Assembly: GCA_025201375.1 (NCBI GenBank)
Contig: JAIWZP010000005.1
Span: 434,001 to 498,000, forward strand
Reading direction: 5' to 3'
Length of the DNA: 64,000 nucleotides
DNA from: Gongronella butleri
Taxonomy: Eukaryota; Mucoromycota; Mucoromycetes; Mucorales; Cunninghamellaceae
In this document: positions 22,856-33,267 of the stretch, one piece after another
How positions within the stretch are numbered: the stretch's first letter is position 1
How the letters are laid out: each line of letters begins with the position of its first letter
Notes under the pieces: generated by a model
What the model was told of the DNA's origin: nothing
The model's database searches: none
Seen by the model: the letters and a program-made list of their open reading frames with translations, nothing else
Translations under genes and position numbers: made by a program

Positions 22856-24563
22856 TTATTCGTTATTCATCAAATACGCGGGAAGGCGGTGCAATTGACG
22901 TGATCCGCAAGGTGGAAGCCAAGTTTCTCGCACTTGTTTTTGCTGTGAGGGACGTGAGGAAGATTTATCGTGCGGATCCCATGACTTTTCAAGCGCGGCA
23001 ACACTTGCAGCCTACGCAAAAGCATGTATAAATTAGGACTTCAAAGCTAGAAACCGTAGACCTACCTTGAATGATGAAAGCACTTTGTAAACTTGGCGAA
23101 ATTGAGCAATATCCATTTCTGTACTTGGCAATGTCGCAGACATTTCCATGACAGCCACATACAGGCCATCGCCTTCCATAGCCAAGCTGAACAGCGTGAG
23201 CTTTCGGCCTAAAAATATGATTGTATCAGCCTCATTCCATTTTGATTTGTCAAAATTTAATGCACATTGCTTACCAGCGAGCTGCAAGCCACAAATGATT
23301 GCATTATCCGCTCCAGTGGTCGCCACCAATCGGTCAAGGGAGCACTTGGACTCCAAGAACAGCTTTAGACGGTCTTTCTCGATTTTGGACACGGAAGCGT
23401 CAAGTCTCGCGATTTCGACATTTGCGGTGTCTTTTTCTTTTCGTTTGTGGCATTTCGTCACCACATCTTGCACAGCACGCACATCAACTTTGAAAGCGTC
23501 TGAATCGCCAATGGAATCGCCCCTGATGAAATCGAATTACATCAAGTTGAAATACATCAAAAGAACACGTTCAGTTTACCATTTCAATCGCAGGTGTGGC
23601 AAGTCTCGCATGACACTTTCCAAAAGCGGTCCCCAAATCTTGATAGCTGCATCAGCTTCTGTTATGTCAATGTCGTTGCGGAAAATGTACTTTCGAAATT
23701 CCAGCATTTTGAGGCTAAAAGTGATGAATTAGATGGCTCCAGTCAGAAAGCGCAACACAAACTTACTATTCGTGGTAAACGTCAAAAAGTGTTGATGTGG
23801 CGCCACGGTGGTTTAGCTCCATTTTGGCTGCAAGCGTTCGAGCTTCAAACAAAGCGCCTGATCTTGTCAGCTAGGTGAAAGTTGAATTAAAGATTGTGAA
23901 CTCAACAAAGCATTTTTAATAGTACCTTCTCGATTTGCTGGAGCTTGTCGTCATTCAATTCAAGAACAGATTCGGGATCAAATCGTCTTGGAAACTTTTG
24001 AAGTATCCATTGCCAGTCCTCGTCGCTAAAAAGCTGTTTTTGCGCCGAATCTTTTGTTGTGTCCAGGATTCCATTCGCGCCAAGGCTACGTAGAAATAAA
24101 ATAAGAGACGTCTAATATGGTCAATATTCATTTCAACTTACTCAACGACGATTTTCTTGCGCGTCTCCAGTTCGTCATATTGCGGATAGTGTTTTAAGCA
24201 CGCACGCTTGATGGTTGTTGCAACCGAAACGTCGCTGTCATTCGGGTATACGCCATCGTTCTCCACAAACTTTTTTAAAATATCGTTAATTTTTTTTTTT
24301 TACTTTTTACTTTTTATCATAATTGTTACTAATTAATTGATTACTTGGCTTGCTTTGAGTGGCTGTTTTGGGGCCAATGTCACTCTGATACGATCGCGAG
24401 CTTCCTTGGCGCTTGCCCGTTCCGCTCGAATCTGTTCGAGTTCATCGGCCAGGTGGTGCCTTGTCTCATGGACAAGGGCACCACCCAGGTCTTCAATGGC
24501 TTCGTGTAGAAGTTTTTTCGTAGAGCTGGAAGCTGTTGTTTTTTGCTTCTTTGGTGCCGACAT
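22856..24563 (-). CDS. uncharacterised protein of the Mucoromycota REase-like type (gene A)
   Basis: Eight exons (24345-24563, 24142-24269, 23926-24085, 23767-23870, 23580-23714, 23275-23522, 23066-23208, 22856-23011) all join in frame to 430 aa. The N-terminal third is charged and coiled-coil-like (ADELEQIRAERASAKEARDR). The centre has KVDVRAV followed by NVEIARLDASVSKIEKDRLK, and the C-terminal part has GLYVAVMEMSATLPSTEMD and a proline/serine-rich tail (SSSRPSQQKQ). This order resembles the large uncharacterised families of Mucoromycota in which a D...E-x-(A/K) core suggests a restriction-endonuclease fold; that assignment is from memory and weak. Gene B has the same eight-exon layout. A 392-bp tandem repeat lies about 200 bp upstream of its start. 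Confidence 0.72.
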
Positions 24564-24762
24564 GTCGAAAAAAAAAGAGCGGAAAAAATCGAGGCGAAAA
24601 AAAAGGGCAAAAGGCAGCTTTGTCCCAAAAGACTCTGTTTTTTTTTCGCGTCAAATGCCTGATCTCTGATTGGATGATAACTCCGTCATCTATGTTCCCA
24701 TCGTTTTGAACATCCTTTTTCCTTTTCTTTTCACTGTTGACTTCTTTAAATGTCTTCTTTTT

Positions 24763-25790
24763 CAGTATTGGACCGATACTGGCGGCTTTCAGGGTAGCCG
24801 GAAGCAGGCAGAGCACATTTGTTAGGCTTGCATGCGGAAGATGACATCTCCCAAAGGAAGAAAACGTCTTGAATTCTATTCTCCTTGTGATTATTCGTTG
24901 CATGGTCCATGCACGGGTCAGCGGTAGCTCTGAATCGCTGTTCGAGGTGTGGAAGCGCTGCTTTGCATCTCGGGAATCACAAAGTCAATAGCAAGGTTGC
25001 TGTCAATTCGAGCTTGCAGATAAGTGAACGACGTGTTTTTTTTAAATGAGCATTTAGATTGAAATTGACGCGATTTTTTTTTTTTTTTTTTTTGCGCTTC
25101 CTATAGGCTGGGCTGGCACAATGGCCACTGGCTTCCTTTGGAATGTCTTCGTTTTCAGTATTGGACCGATACTGGCGGCTTTCAGGGTAGTCGGAAGCAG
25201 GCAGAGCACATTTGTTAGGCTTGCATGCGAAAGATGACATCTCCCAAAGGAAGAAAACGTCTTGAATTCTATTCTCCTTGTGATTATTCGTTGCATGGTC
25301 CATGCACGGGTCAGCGGTAGCTCTGAATCGCTGTTCGAGGTGTGGAAGCGCTGCTTTGCATCTTGGGAATCACAAGGTCAATAGCAAGGTTGCTGTCAAT
25401 TCGAGCTTGCAGATAAGTGAACGACGTGTTTTTTTTAAATGAGCATTTAGATTGAAATTGACGCGATTTTTTTTTTTTTTTTTTGCGCTTCCTATAGGCT
25501 GGGCTGGCACAATGGCCACTGGCTTCCTTTGGAATGTCTTCTTTTTCAGTATTGGACCGATACTGGCGGCTTTCAGGGTAGTCGGAAGCAGGCAGAGCAC
25601 ATTTGTTAGGCTTGCATGCGAAAGATGACATCTCCCAAAGGAAGAAAACGTCTTGAATTCTATTCTCCTTGTGATTATTCGTTGCATGGTCCATGCACGG
25701 GTCAGCGGTAGCTCTGAATCGCTGTTCGAGGTGTGGAAGCGCTGCTTTGCAACTCGGGAATCACAAGGTCAATAGCAAGAAGGTTGCTGT
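24763..25790. repeat. tandem repeat, about 392-bp unit, 2.6 copies
   Basis: The landmark CAGTATTGGACCGATACTGG occurs at 24763, 25156 and 25547 (spacing 393 and 391). Units are nearly identical and include a poly-T tract of variable length and GCTTCCTATAGGCTGGGCTG. The third unit stops near 25790. Each unit contains the palindrome-like CAGTATTGGACCGATACTGG, the stem of a small hairpin. Confidence 0.95.
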
Positions 25791-26299
25791 GGGCTCGGGA
25801 TAGTGAGCTTCGATTTCGCCTAGGCGCAAGACATGCTAGAATTGACATCTCGCTTTGGAATTAATGCAAGTGCTCGTGTTCAACCGCCGCAAACAACAGG
25901 TGGACCCCACTCCTAATGTTGAGCTCTTGATCACTGGAGCATTCGTACATTTGATCTATAATTCATGGCTTCTCTTTTCACAAAAAAAATAAAATAAAAA
26001 AGGGCAATGGCGATCAGCCTGTTGATCGAGATGTGCACGGTTTTCACGAATTTCCACCAAGTCTATTACTGACCATCGCAAATCACACTGTATCATACAA
26101 AGATTCCCTTGAAAGCTTTGTCACTATGATACTGTATCATAAAGTATCATAATTCGGCGCGTCTCCTTTCAAACAAACCTTTGAAGCTTGAAATCTAAAG
26201 GTCAATTAGACGGTTGTAGTGAAATCCCCAAAAAATGCCGATTTTCACAAATCCAATTTTAAACACTACAATACGGTTGGATCGCCTCCAAAACTGTTT
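25791..26299. other. intergenic region, repeat-derived
   Basis: No gene. Contains several ATACTGTATCAT-type motifs around 26085-26150, like those at 9.4-11.4 kb. Confidence 0.5.
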
Positions 26300-26780
26300 C
26301 ATTAGGTTATTTCGTCGCGTCTTTTTTTTCAACATGGCTTGAAAACCAGGGGTTAGCCCCTCAGCTGAGTCGCTGTGCAGATGAATCCAAAGTATTGGTA
26401 TTTTCACAATTTTAGCACTGGCTTGGTCAAATTCTTTTTCGATCGCAATGAAATTTGCATTGTTTGAATCAGACGGCTCGGACGTCATTTCCAGAATGTT
26501 AGTTGGCCCGATGCACCTTTGTACGCTTGTGAAAGCCGTTCAAACATATCAAAAACTTTCAACCTCGATGTTCTCGGCAACTGATTGGATGACATTCGGC
26601 GCTTTTACAGTAACATGTCAGAAGCACCTGTTTAATCTCTATCGAATGAGACCAGTTTCACTGACGGATGGCTGAAACTCGTAGAGAAAATTCACTTTTT
26701 CATCAAAATCTTTGATCTCGATTTGCCCGACAACGGTCTAGTCAACCCCCGATTTTTATTCAAGTTTTACAGTATCATGT
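26300..26780 (+). repeat. dispersed repeat family R, copy 2
   Basis: Collinear with copy 1: TTTCGTCGCGTC then TTTTTTTCAACATG, GCAATGAAATTTGCATTGTT, GAAAGCCGTTCAAACATAT, CCAGTTTCACTGACGGATGG and CCCCGATTTTTATTCAAG. Diverged, with no long open frame. Confidence 0.7.
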
Positions 26781-26839
26781 CTGCCAAAACCAATATCGAA
26801 AATGTGAGTTTCGGAGCTATGATATTATTATTATTACAC

Positions 26840-27310
26840 CCCAACTCACCGAGATCTCAACTCGATGTCTCCAAATCACCAGCGCTTTCACCGTCTTTGA
26901 TCACAAATTCATTTGAGATGACTCGCGCGTCGATAAGGTGGGCCGTTGTCGCGTATGCCACCAAAATGGAAAAGACCTTACGTACCCCCTTTTTACAGGG
27001 CGCATTCTCCGGATCTTGTTCATCGGGTCCTATATTTGAGTTTTCATATCATAGAGGATGCTGAACACAAAGTGCCGGCGACGTCAAGTTTTTTGTTTTT
27101 TTCAGAATTCGGATCACTCATCAGTCCTGAGAACATGCATTTTTCATAAAATCAGGGCCAAATCCAAGGGTCAAAACGATCCCTGAAGGCTAACTCGCCG
27201 AGAACACGACGTGATATCCCCAAACCACAAGAGCTTTTACCGCGTTTGCCCACTGATTCATTTGAGGTACCTCACGCGTCGGGGAACTCAGCCATTTTCG
27301 CCATTCTATG
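26840..27310 (+). repeat. diverged direct duplication
   Basis: 26840-26950 (CAACTCACCGAGATCTCAAC ... CATTTGAGATGACTCGCGCG) resembles 27190-27295 (TAACTCGCCGAGAACACGAC ... CATTTGAGGTACCTCACGCG). Spacing about 345 bp. Confidence 0.6.
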
Positions 27311-27844
27311 AGATTAAATGGTGCTAATTTTACCTCCTTTACGCCTATGAAACTGGCGTTTCATCAGAAACTTGCTCTTATGGTTCCAAATTTGGACCAG
27401 TTGATGTTAAACTCAATTCTCCAACAGAGGTTAAGTTTTCTCGCGAAACGGGTTTCTCGGTCTCGAGAAATCTCGAGATCCGTGATTGCTAGCACGGCGA
27501 CTCTGTTATGTAAAACAAAGCTAAATTCAATTCTTTATCAAAGTAAGGCACATTCCACTAAGGATATGCTATCAGAACTGACAAAGAAATGCAATTTTCT
27601 AAAATCATACGTTTCTCGTCATGTCCTCGAAAACGAAGAACTTGGTAAAACTAAAACGCGTCTCAACGTGAAATTGCAAGCCAGAAAACTCTAGTGGAGC
27701 TTGGTTTGCAGCCACCGCTGGCCATTGAGGGACGCTACTCATGAAACAAAAAATGACCCATTTCGAGCTCCCGAGAAGAAATCGAAAAAATCGGTTCGCA
27801 GAATGACGCCAAATTTACACATCAGATGCATCGCATGGCGAAAC

Positions 27845-28020
27845 GACGAAAAATGGCAAAAACCACATAATTAATCTACTCGTTGGCTTGCAATGAGTAA
27901 TTTTAGATTTATTTTCAATTTCAAATTGCACGGGAAGGACACGTCCATAGAGCCACGCTGAAGCGTTCACTGGCAAGAGACACTCCAGGTGCATATATTT
28001 GATTAGGAATAGACGCGAGT
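27845..28020 (+). repeat. dispersed repeat, inverted partner of 48840-49010
   Basis: Matches the reverse complement of 48840-49010 with landmarks GAAAAATGGCAAAAACCAC, GTAATTTTAGATT, GTCCATAGAGCC, CCAGGTGCAT and TTGATTAGGAA in the same order. Confidence 0.75.
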
Positions 28021-28991
28021 ATGATAACTCGACGACTGACGCGGTTTATCACGCGTCGAAACTCCACAGCTAAACTTTGTGTCATATTAAAATCAGTTGG
28101 AACGCGTCTTTTTTGTTGCTCACGAGGTTCATATTCGCAGCAATCCGTGGTCTTTCTGATGATATGATTTCAAGATTCTGTTCCCAATTCTCGTCGAGTT
28201 TGCCTTGGGATGAAAATTCGAAGCTTTTCGCTTTTCACTTGGTAATCAAGCAATGGACCCCCGATTTTTATTGCATTTCCATCGGTGAATGATAATGGAG
28301 GCACCACATGATTCAATGGCATGACGATCCGAGGACTAAAATTTCACCGTTTTCATCTCCTCGACTGTATCCCTTGGTAAATTCGTCATTGCTCGGCATC
28401 CAACGAACATGATGTCGCAAGAGTGAGGTTGTTGGAACGAGGAAGCTTGGAATCATCCGATTCAAGGGCAGATTCTCCTTTTGAAACTTGAATCAAAGAA
28501 AAAGTAACCAAAATACAGTAAAAATGCTCCAATCGCAATATTCTCAAGAGCCCACCTAACCAATCTCAATTTTTATTGCGCAGCAAGAACACAATCAAGA
28601 TGCCTAAAGTTTTTATTTTAAAAAATTGGAAGCACATCAGCTGCATCGCGATGATGTAACGCATTAAAATATTAAAAATCAAAATAGTTCGATGTGAAAG
28701 CATCGTTGCAGTGATTCGATTTCGATTAATACAGACCAGTTGACCTTGATAGCTATTGAATGTGTTGAGCAAAAGATAAGATCTCAATATTAGGCCTAGG
28801 AGATGACTTGGCAGATTGAGATGAGGAAGGTTTCCTTTTCCCCTTTTTTTTGGTTGATGCATTTGTGTGCCACTTGATTTCAACACTTGATTCAATGTGG
28901 TGATGCTACTTTGCAACGGCCACGGCCATTTCCAACCAATGATCATGTTTTTTTTTTGTAGAAACTCTTTATTTAGCTCGGTTGGAAGGTG
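28021..28991. other. intergenic region downstream of the caleosin gene
   Basis: No supported gene. An open frame at 28566-28946 on the minus strand is AT-driven and has no recognisable feature. Confidence 0.5.
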
Positions 28992-31092
28992 CTACTCTGC
29001 GGTCAATGGAATGGGGGGTAGCGCAGAGGGTTCTTTTTCTGTGGCAAAGTGCTTTTTGTCGTGCGCGGCAACCTCGGGCGACAGGGGGCTGACAGGCGAC
29101 GCATCTTGGGCGGTGCTGGCGCTGGACGAGGTGAAACCGGGGATGTTTTCGTGTTCGTGTTCGTGTTCGTGTTTGTGCTCGTCATGTTCGTTTTGCTGCA
29201 CATCGGGGACGCCGTGTGGGGTCAATTCGTCGTCAGTCATCTGTTTCAGACTTGGTGAGTGACTGATTCCCACCACAGGCAGCGATGACGCGTTTTTTTC
29301 GGGATTGGCGGCCTCCTTGGCCAATTCGTTGCCATCCTCTTCGTCGTCCTCGGTATCCGAATCGGCATCATCATCGCTATGCAGCAGCTGCTGGCCAGGG
29401 AGAGTGGCCACACCCGTGAGTGAGCGTGTGCGGAGCCAATTCTTGCGTGGGGTGTCTGCATAAAACTCGTCGCCTTCGGGACGAAGTCCTGTCATGGATT
29501 CCGACAGACGAATCGTCAGACGCGGCGATGCATTTTTGTCAGAGGCAAGCCATGGTGTTTCGTGGTCCGACGCGTCGTCGTCGTCGTCCTCATCCATGGC
29601 GCGCTGCTCGTATCCGGCTAGACCCGCAAGCGTCATGGGCGTGTCCAGGAATTGGAACGTCTTGACACCCGTCAAAGAGCTGGATGCGCTCAAAGTCGCG
29701 GGGGTCGACGCGTCAACGTCGTCATCATCGCCGTCATCGCCATTTTGGCGGAAAATGCCGCGGACTGGGCGCTGCACTTGCGGTGTGGCGACACCCTTGA
29801 GAATCGGCTGCATAGAAGACGACGTCTGGTCCTGCATTTGCGCGTACCAGTGCCTAAATCGCGAATTGAGCGTGTCCACCGTCGATCGAGGCAACAAATG
29901 CACCGCCTGGTTCAGGTGATTCTCCAAATGCCGCACAAACGACTTGGGCACCTTGACACCAGAAAGCTCCATTGTCGACGCCGCAGCAACGTCTTGGATC
30001 GCGCGTGATTGCCGATTGCGCTCGCGCAACTTGTAAAACAACGTGCCCTAAAACAAACAAAAACGCGTCAAAAAGCCGCGTCTGAGAGTCTTTTTTTTTT
30101 TTTTTGCGCTTTTCATGGCAAACTCGTACGTCAAAGGCTGCGTGGACGTCCTCACGCTTGACAATGCCATTTTTGCCGACAAACATATACGCCGTCAGCC
30201 ATTCAAGCGTGCGCGTGGCCCTAAAAAGAAGGCAAATTGATAAACGCACGACGCGCTCAGGGCCTTTTTGTTTTCTTGATTTTTTTTTTTTTTGTGTGCC
30301 ATGGATGCTCTTACCAGGCAAGTGGGTCTTTGAGAGTAGCATCATTCCATTCCATCAGCTCCTTTAGTGAGATGGTGCGACCACTGATGTCGCTTTTGCC
30401 GTATTTTGAGAACAAGGCATCAAAGCGCTCCTCATCAAAACGCCCATTGTCGTCATACGGCGTGTCTGTTGACATGGTCTGCCAATGAAAGAAAAATATA
30501 CAAAAAGTCATGCAGCTGCCACACGCTTTTACGCCGGCATTCCCATAGGATTTTCTCCCTTTTTCTCTAACCTGTCATTTGCATGAACTTAAAATTACCT
30601 TTTGAACCTGACTCACACGCGTGCGGCAATACGGATCAGGTACCCAGGAGGCCTGCGTGGCATAGGAAAATAAAACACCAAGGAACGTGCCCATGGTCAG
30701 ACTGAAAACCACGCTGTAGCCGAGATTCATGAAGCCTACGCGTGTTCAATGCGTCAAAACGCGCCCCTGTCCTGCCTTGGAGCGTGCTCAGCGCATGCAT
30801 GGATGCATCTGTCTTACCAAACATGGCATCAACGGGCGTAATGTAGCCTTTGTTCTTGCGATCCCAAAATCGGACGTGTTTCTCTAATGCCTAAAGTAAA
30901 CAAGGATGAGAACGACTCCCCCAGCAAGGGCCAATCGCTCTTTTTCATGATGAAATCTACCTCATTGGCATGATCGGAGACCGTCACTACAATGAAACAG
31001 AAGGCACAGGAACGTCAAGACGCGTCTGGATGCGCTTTTCTCTCTCTTTTTTTTTTTTTTCCAACGCGTTGCTCACCGTCGTGCGATGCCAT
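28992..31092 (-). CDS. caleosin with a long acidic C-terminal extension
   Basis: Seven exons: 31077-31092, 30961-30986, 30818-30890, 30599-30735, 30315-30478, 30130-30220 and 28992-30047, giving 520 aa. Residues 1-215 are a caleosin: EF-hand VRFWDRKNKGYITPVDAMFG, hydrophobic hairpin GYSVVFSLTMGTFLGVLFSY, proline knot QASWVPDPYCR, then YDDNGRFDEERFDALFSKYG and SLKELMEWN. Caleosins are lipid-droplet calcium- and haem-binding peroxygenases of about 200-280 aa. The last exon adds about 300 residues with Asp-rich tracts, SLTGV(K/A)T repeats and a His/Glu run (HEHEHEHE) with no known domain. Exons 1 and 2 are only 16 and 26 coding nt. A TATA box is 158 nt upstream of the ATG. Confidence 0.92.
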
Positions 31093-31627
31093 TGTGTAAT
31101 TTATGACGCAAGCAATTCGAAATAAGATGGGAAAAAATAACAGAGAAAAGAGGAATGAGAAAAAGAAAAGAAAAAAAAACAGAGAAAAACAGAGATAGGA
31201 GAAAAAAACAAAGCGAAAAAGTGGATGGCACAGCTGCCGAGGATGCTCCTTTTATAGACGCCCCAGGATCATTGCGATCCACGCTAGGATTGCATGAAAC
31301 AGTCAGATTGACGCTGGCGCTCGAAATGGTCAAATTAGAACCCCAAACACTCGCGTGTGTCATTTGTTGCAAGTCATCTCTTTTTTTATTAGCGGTGCTT
31401 GTGAAAAAGAATAAAAAAGAGAGAGAAAGGGAAATGAAGGAATAGATAAAAGGGGGAAAGGGTTTTGGAGAGAGAAAAGAAAAAAAGAGTGGGAATGGGA
31501 GCAGAAAAAAGAGAACATCCATCAAAATAGAGAGTAAAAAGAAGAAAAAAAAAGGTGCGTGTTGAGGGAGAGGGATGGGTGCCAATGGCTAGGGGCGGGC
31601 CAAGGGTACAAAAGGGCATGATCACAT
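31093..31627. other. intergenic region, caleosin promoter and Rho1 3' end
   Basis: No gene. The caleosin TATA box is at 31250-31256. Purine-rich on the plus strand. Confidence 0.6.
31250..31256 (-). promoter_or_regulatory. TATA box of the caleosin gene
   Basis: TATAAAA on the minus strand, about 158 nt upstream of the ATG at 31092. Confidence 0.55.
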
Positions 31628-33002
31628 TTACAAAATGGAGCACTTGGTCTTCTTCTTCTTCACCAACAAGGCAGCGCGCGTGGCGTGCTCAAAGACCTCA
31701 CGGACGCCATCACCCGTCTTGGCCGAGCATTCCTATAAAAAGAATAAAAAAAAGGGAGTTGAGCCATGACAATGGAACCCATTGTGCAAATGAGGCGTGC
31801 ACGCCATGAATTGGGCGCAGGCCATGAATTGGGTGCGATGGACTTACCAAATACTTGTAGGCATGGATGCGTTGAGCCACAGCAGAACCCTAAAAATACA
31901 ATAAAAATCATTGGTCAGCCAACAAATGGGAGGAGGGGGGCACTTTTTGCCCTTTTTTTTCAGGATATACCTCCTCAATGGACACGGGTCGCTGCGAGTT
32001 CTTTCGAAGCTCCTCAATAGTAGCGGGATCATTTCGCAAATCCTTCTTGCAGGCCACTAGCAAGACGGGCAAGCCAACGCAGAAGTGAAGGACTTCCGAA
32101 ATCCACTATGAAAAGGGAAAAAAAAGGAGTGAGCAAAAAAAAAAAAAAGGGGCCGCGCGCTCGCCATTGGAGCGTTGCCTTACCTTTTCTTGGACGTTGT
32201 CCAAGGAATCAGGTGAATCCACAGCAAAGCAGATCAAAATAACATTGGAATCAGGGTATGACAGGGGGCGAAGACGATCATAATCTTCTTGGCCTAGAAA
32301 ATGGAAAAAAAAAGCGAGGCAAGTCAGTGCTCCGTTCAGCCGAAATCCCATTCCTCTCGGCAAAGATAGGTAAAAGGGTAAGGCAGACAAAAGGGCAAGA
32401 CAAGCAAAAAGCAAGGCAAGCTGCGTGTCTCCTATTTTTTTTTGGATGCTTTTTTAGCAAGTTCCTTACCAGCCGTATCCCACAGAGCCAACTCGACGTG
32501 CTTGCCATCGACCTCAACGTCCGCAACATAGTTCTCAAACACGGTGGGGACGTAGAACTCAGGGAAAGTGCCCTTGGAGAACACAATCAACAAGCAAGTC
32601 TAATCAATTGCAATTAAAAAAAAAGATGAGCCCGTGGATACAAAAAAAAGGGGGGAGGGGAGGAATTGGAGGGAGAAATGAGCCATTGGTTGCTTACCCT
32701 AATGATTTGAAAAGAAGAGGCAAGCGCGCGCGCAAAAAACAAAGAAAAAGGGTTAGTATGCTTACTTGGCTGAGCCCTGTCCACCAAGGACCGCGCCAGA
32801 AGAGTCATCTGGTGTCTCAAGACTTACTCTAAACAAGGATGATGAAAAGCGCAAAGAAAGAAAAGCAAAAAAATAAAAAAAAAAGGCGTGAGTATGCGGC
32901 AAAAGAAGCATAAAGGCCCAAAACAAAAGGGTAAAGGTCAAAACACTTACTGCCACAGGCACCGTCACCAACGATAACCAATTTCCTTCTGATTTCGGCC
33001 AT
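31628..33002 (-). CDS. rho1: Rho1-type small GTPase
   Basis: Exons 32951-33002, 32828 (1 nt), 32698 (1 nt), 32470-32599, 32184-32293, 31971-32105, 31848-31889 and 31628-31732 give 191 aa. P-loop GDGACGKT (12-19), effector region [35 protein letters not shown], the ACKKDL guanine-specificity motif (usually GCKKDL or GNKxDL), [20 protein letters not shown], a polybasic segment and CaaX box CSIL, which predicts geranylgeranylation and membrane anchoring. Rho1 drives cell-wall glucan synthase, protein kinase C and polarity in fungi. The Lys18 codon AAG is split over three exons by three introns of 122, 129 and 98 nt; with any simpler splice the frame breaks at the P-loop. See the findings. Confidence 0.93.
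32698..32698 (-). other. predicted one-nucleotide exon (G) of rho1
   Basis: Sense context TTCAAATCATTAG|G|GTAAGCAACC. The acceptor is preceded by a pyrimidine-rich tract and a TACTAAC branch-site consensus about 55 nt upstream. Supplies the third base of Lys18. Confidence 0.7.
32828..32828 (-). other. predicted one-nucleotide exon (A) of rho1
   Basis: Sense context CATCCTTGTTTAG|A|GTAAGTCTTG. Supplies the second base of Lys18; the first base (A) is the last base of exon 1 at 32951, before GTAAGTG. Confidence 0.7.
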
Positions 33003-33267
33003 AGTGCAATATGGAGTTCAAGTGTTTAAAGAAGCAAGATGAAAAAAAAAGAAAAAAAAACAGGAAGAAGAGATGTTTTCCCTGCCTTCCAGCTCTGCGA
33101 GGTTCATTTGCAAATTGAAACACCGCCGCCCACCGCGCACACATTTCAACTGGACTGCGTACCAACAGCCCTTCACCACATCTTCCTCCAATCGCCGCCC
33201 GTTATCCTGTTTTCGTCCCATGCGCCACACTCAAACTAAAAATAACCCTCTTTTTTATTCCAAGCTG

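Noticed and set aside
23209..23274. Retained in-frame segment AGKQCALNFDK... in gene A
   Set aside because: It has a clean GTAAGC donor and TTTTTAG acceptor, so I treat it as an intron; it is 66 nt and stop-free, so retention would also keep frame.
32769..32780. CCAA as the true missing rho1 exon in place of the one-nucleotide exons
   Set aside because: Alone it shifts the frame; combined with one microexon it inserts Thr into, or removes Lys from, an invariant P-loop. Its acceptor lacks a pyrimidine tract.
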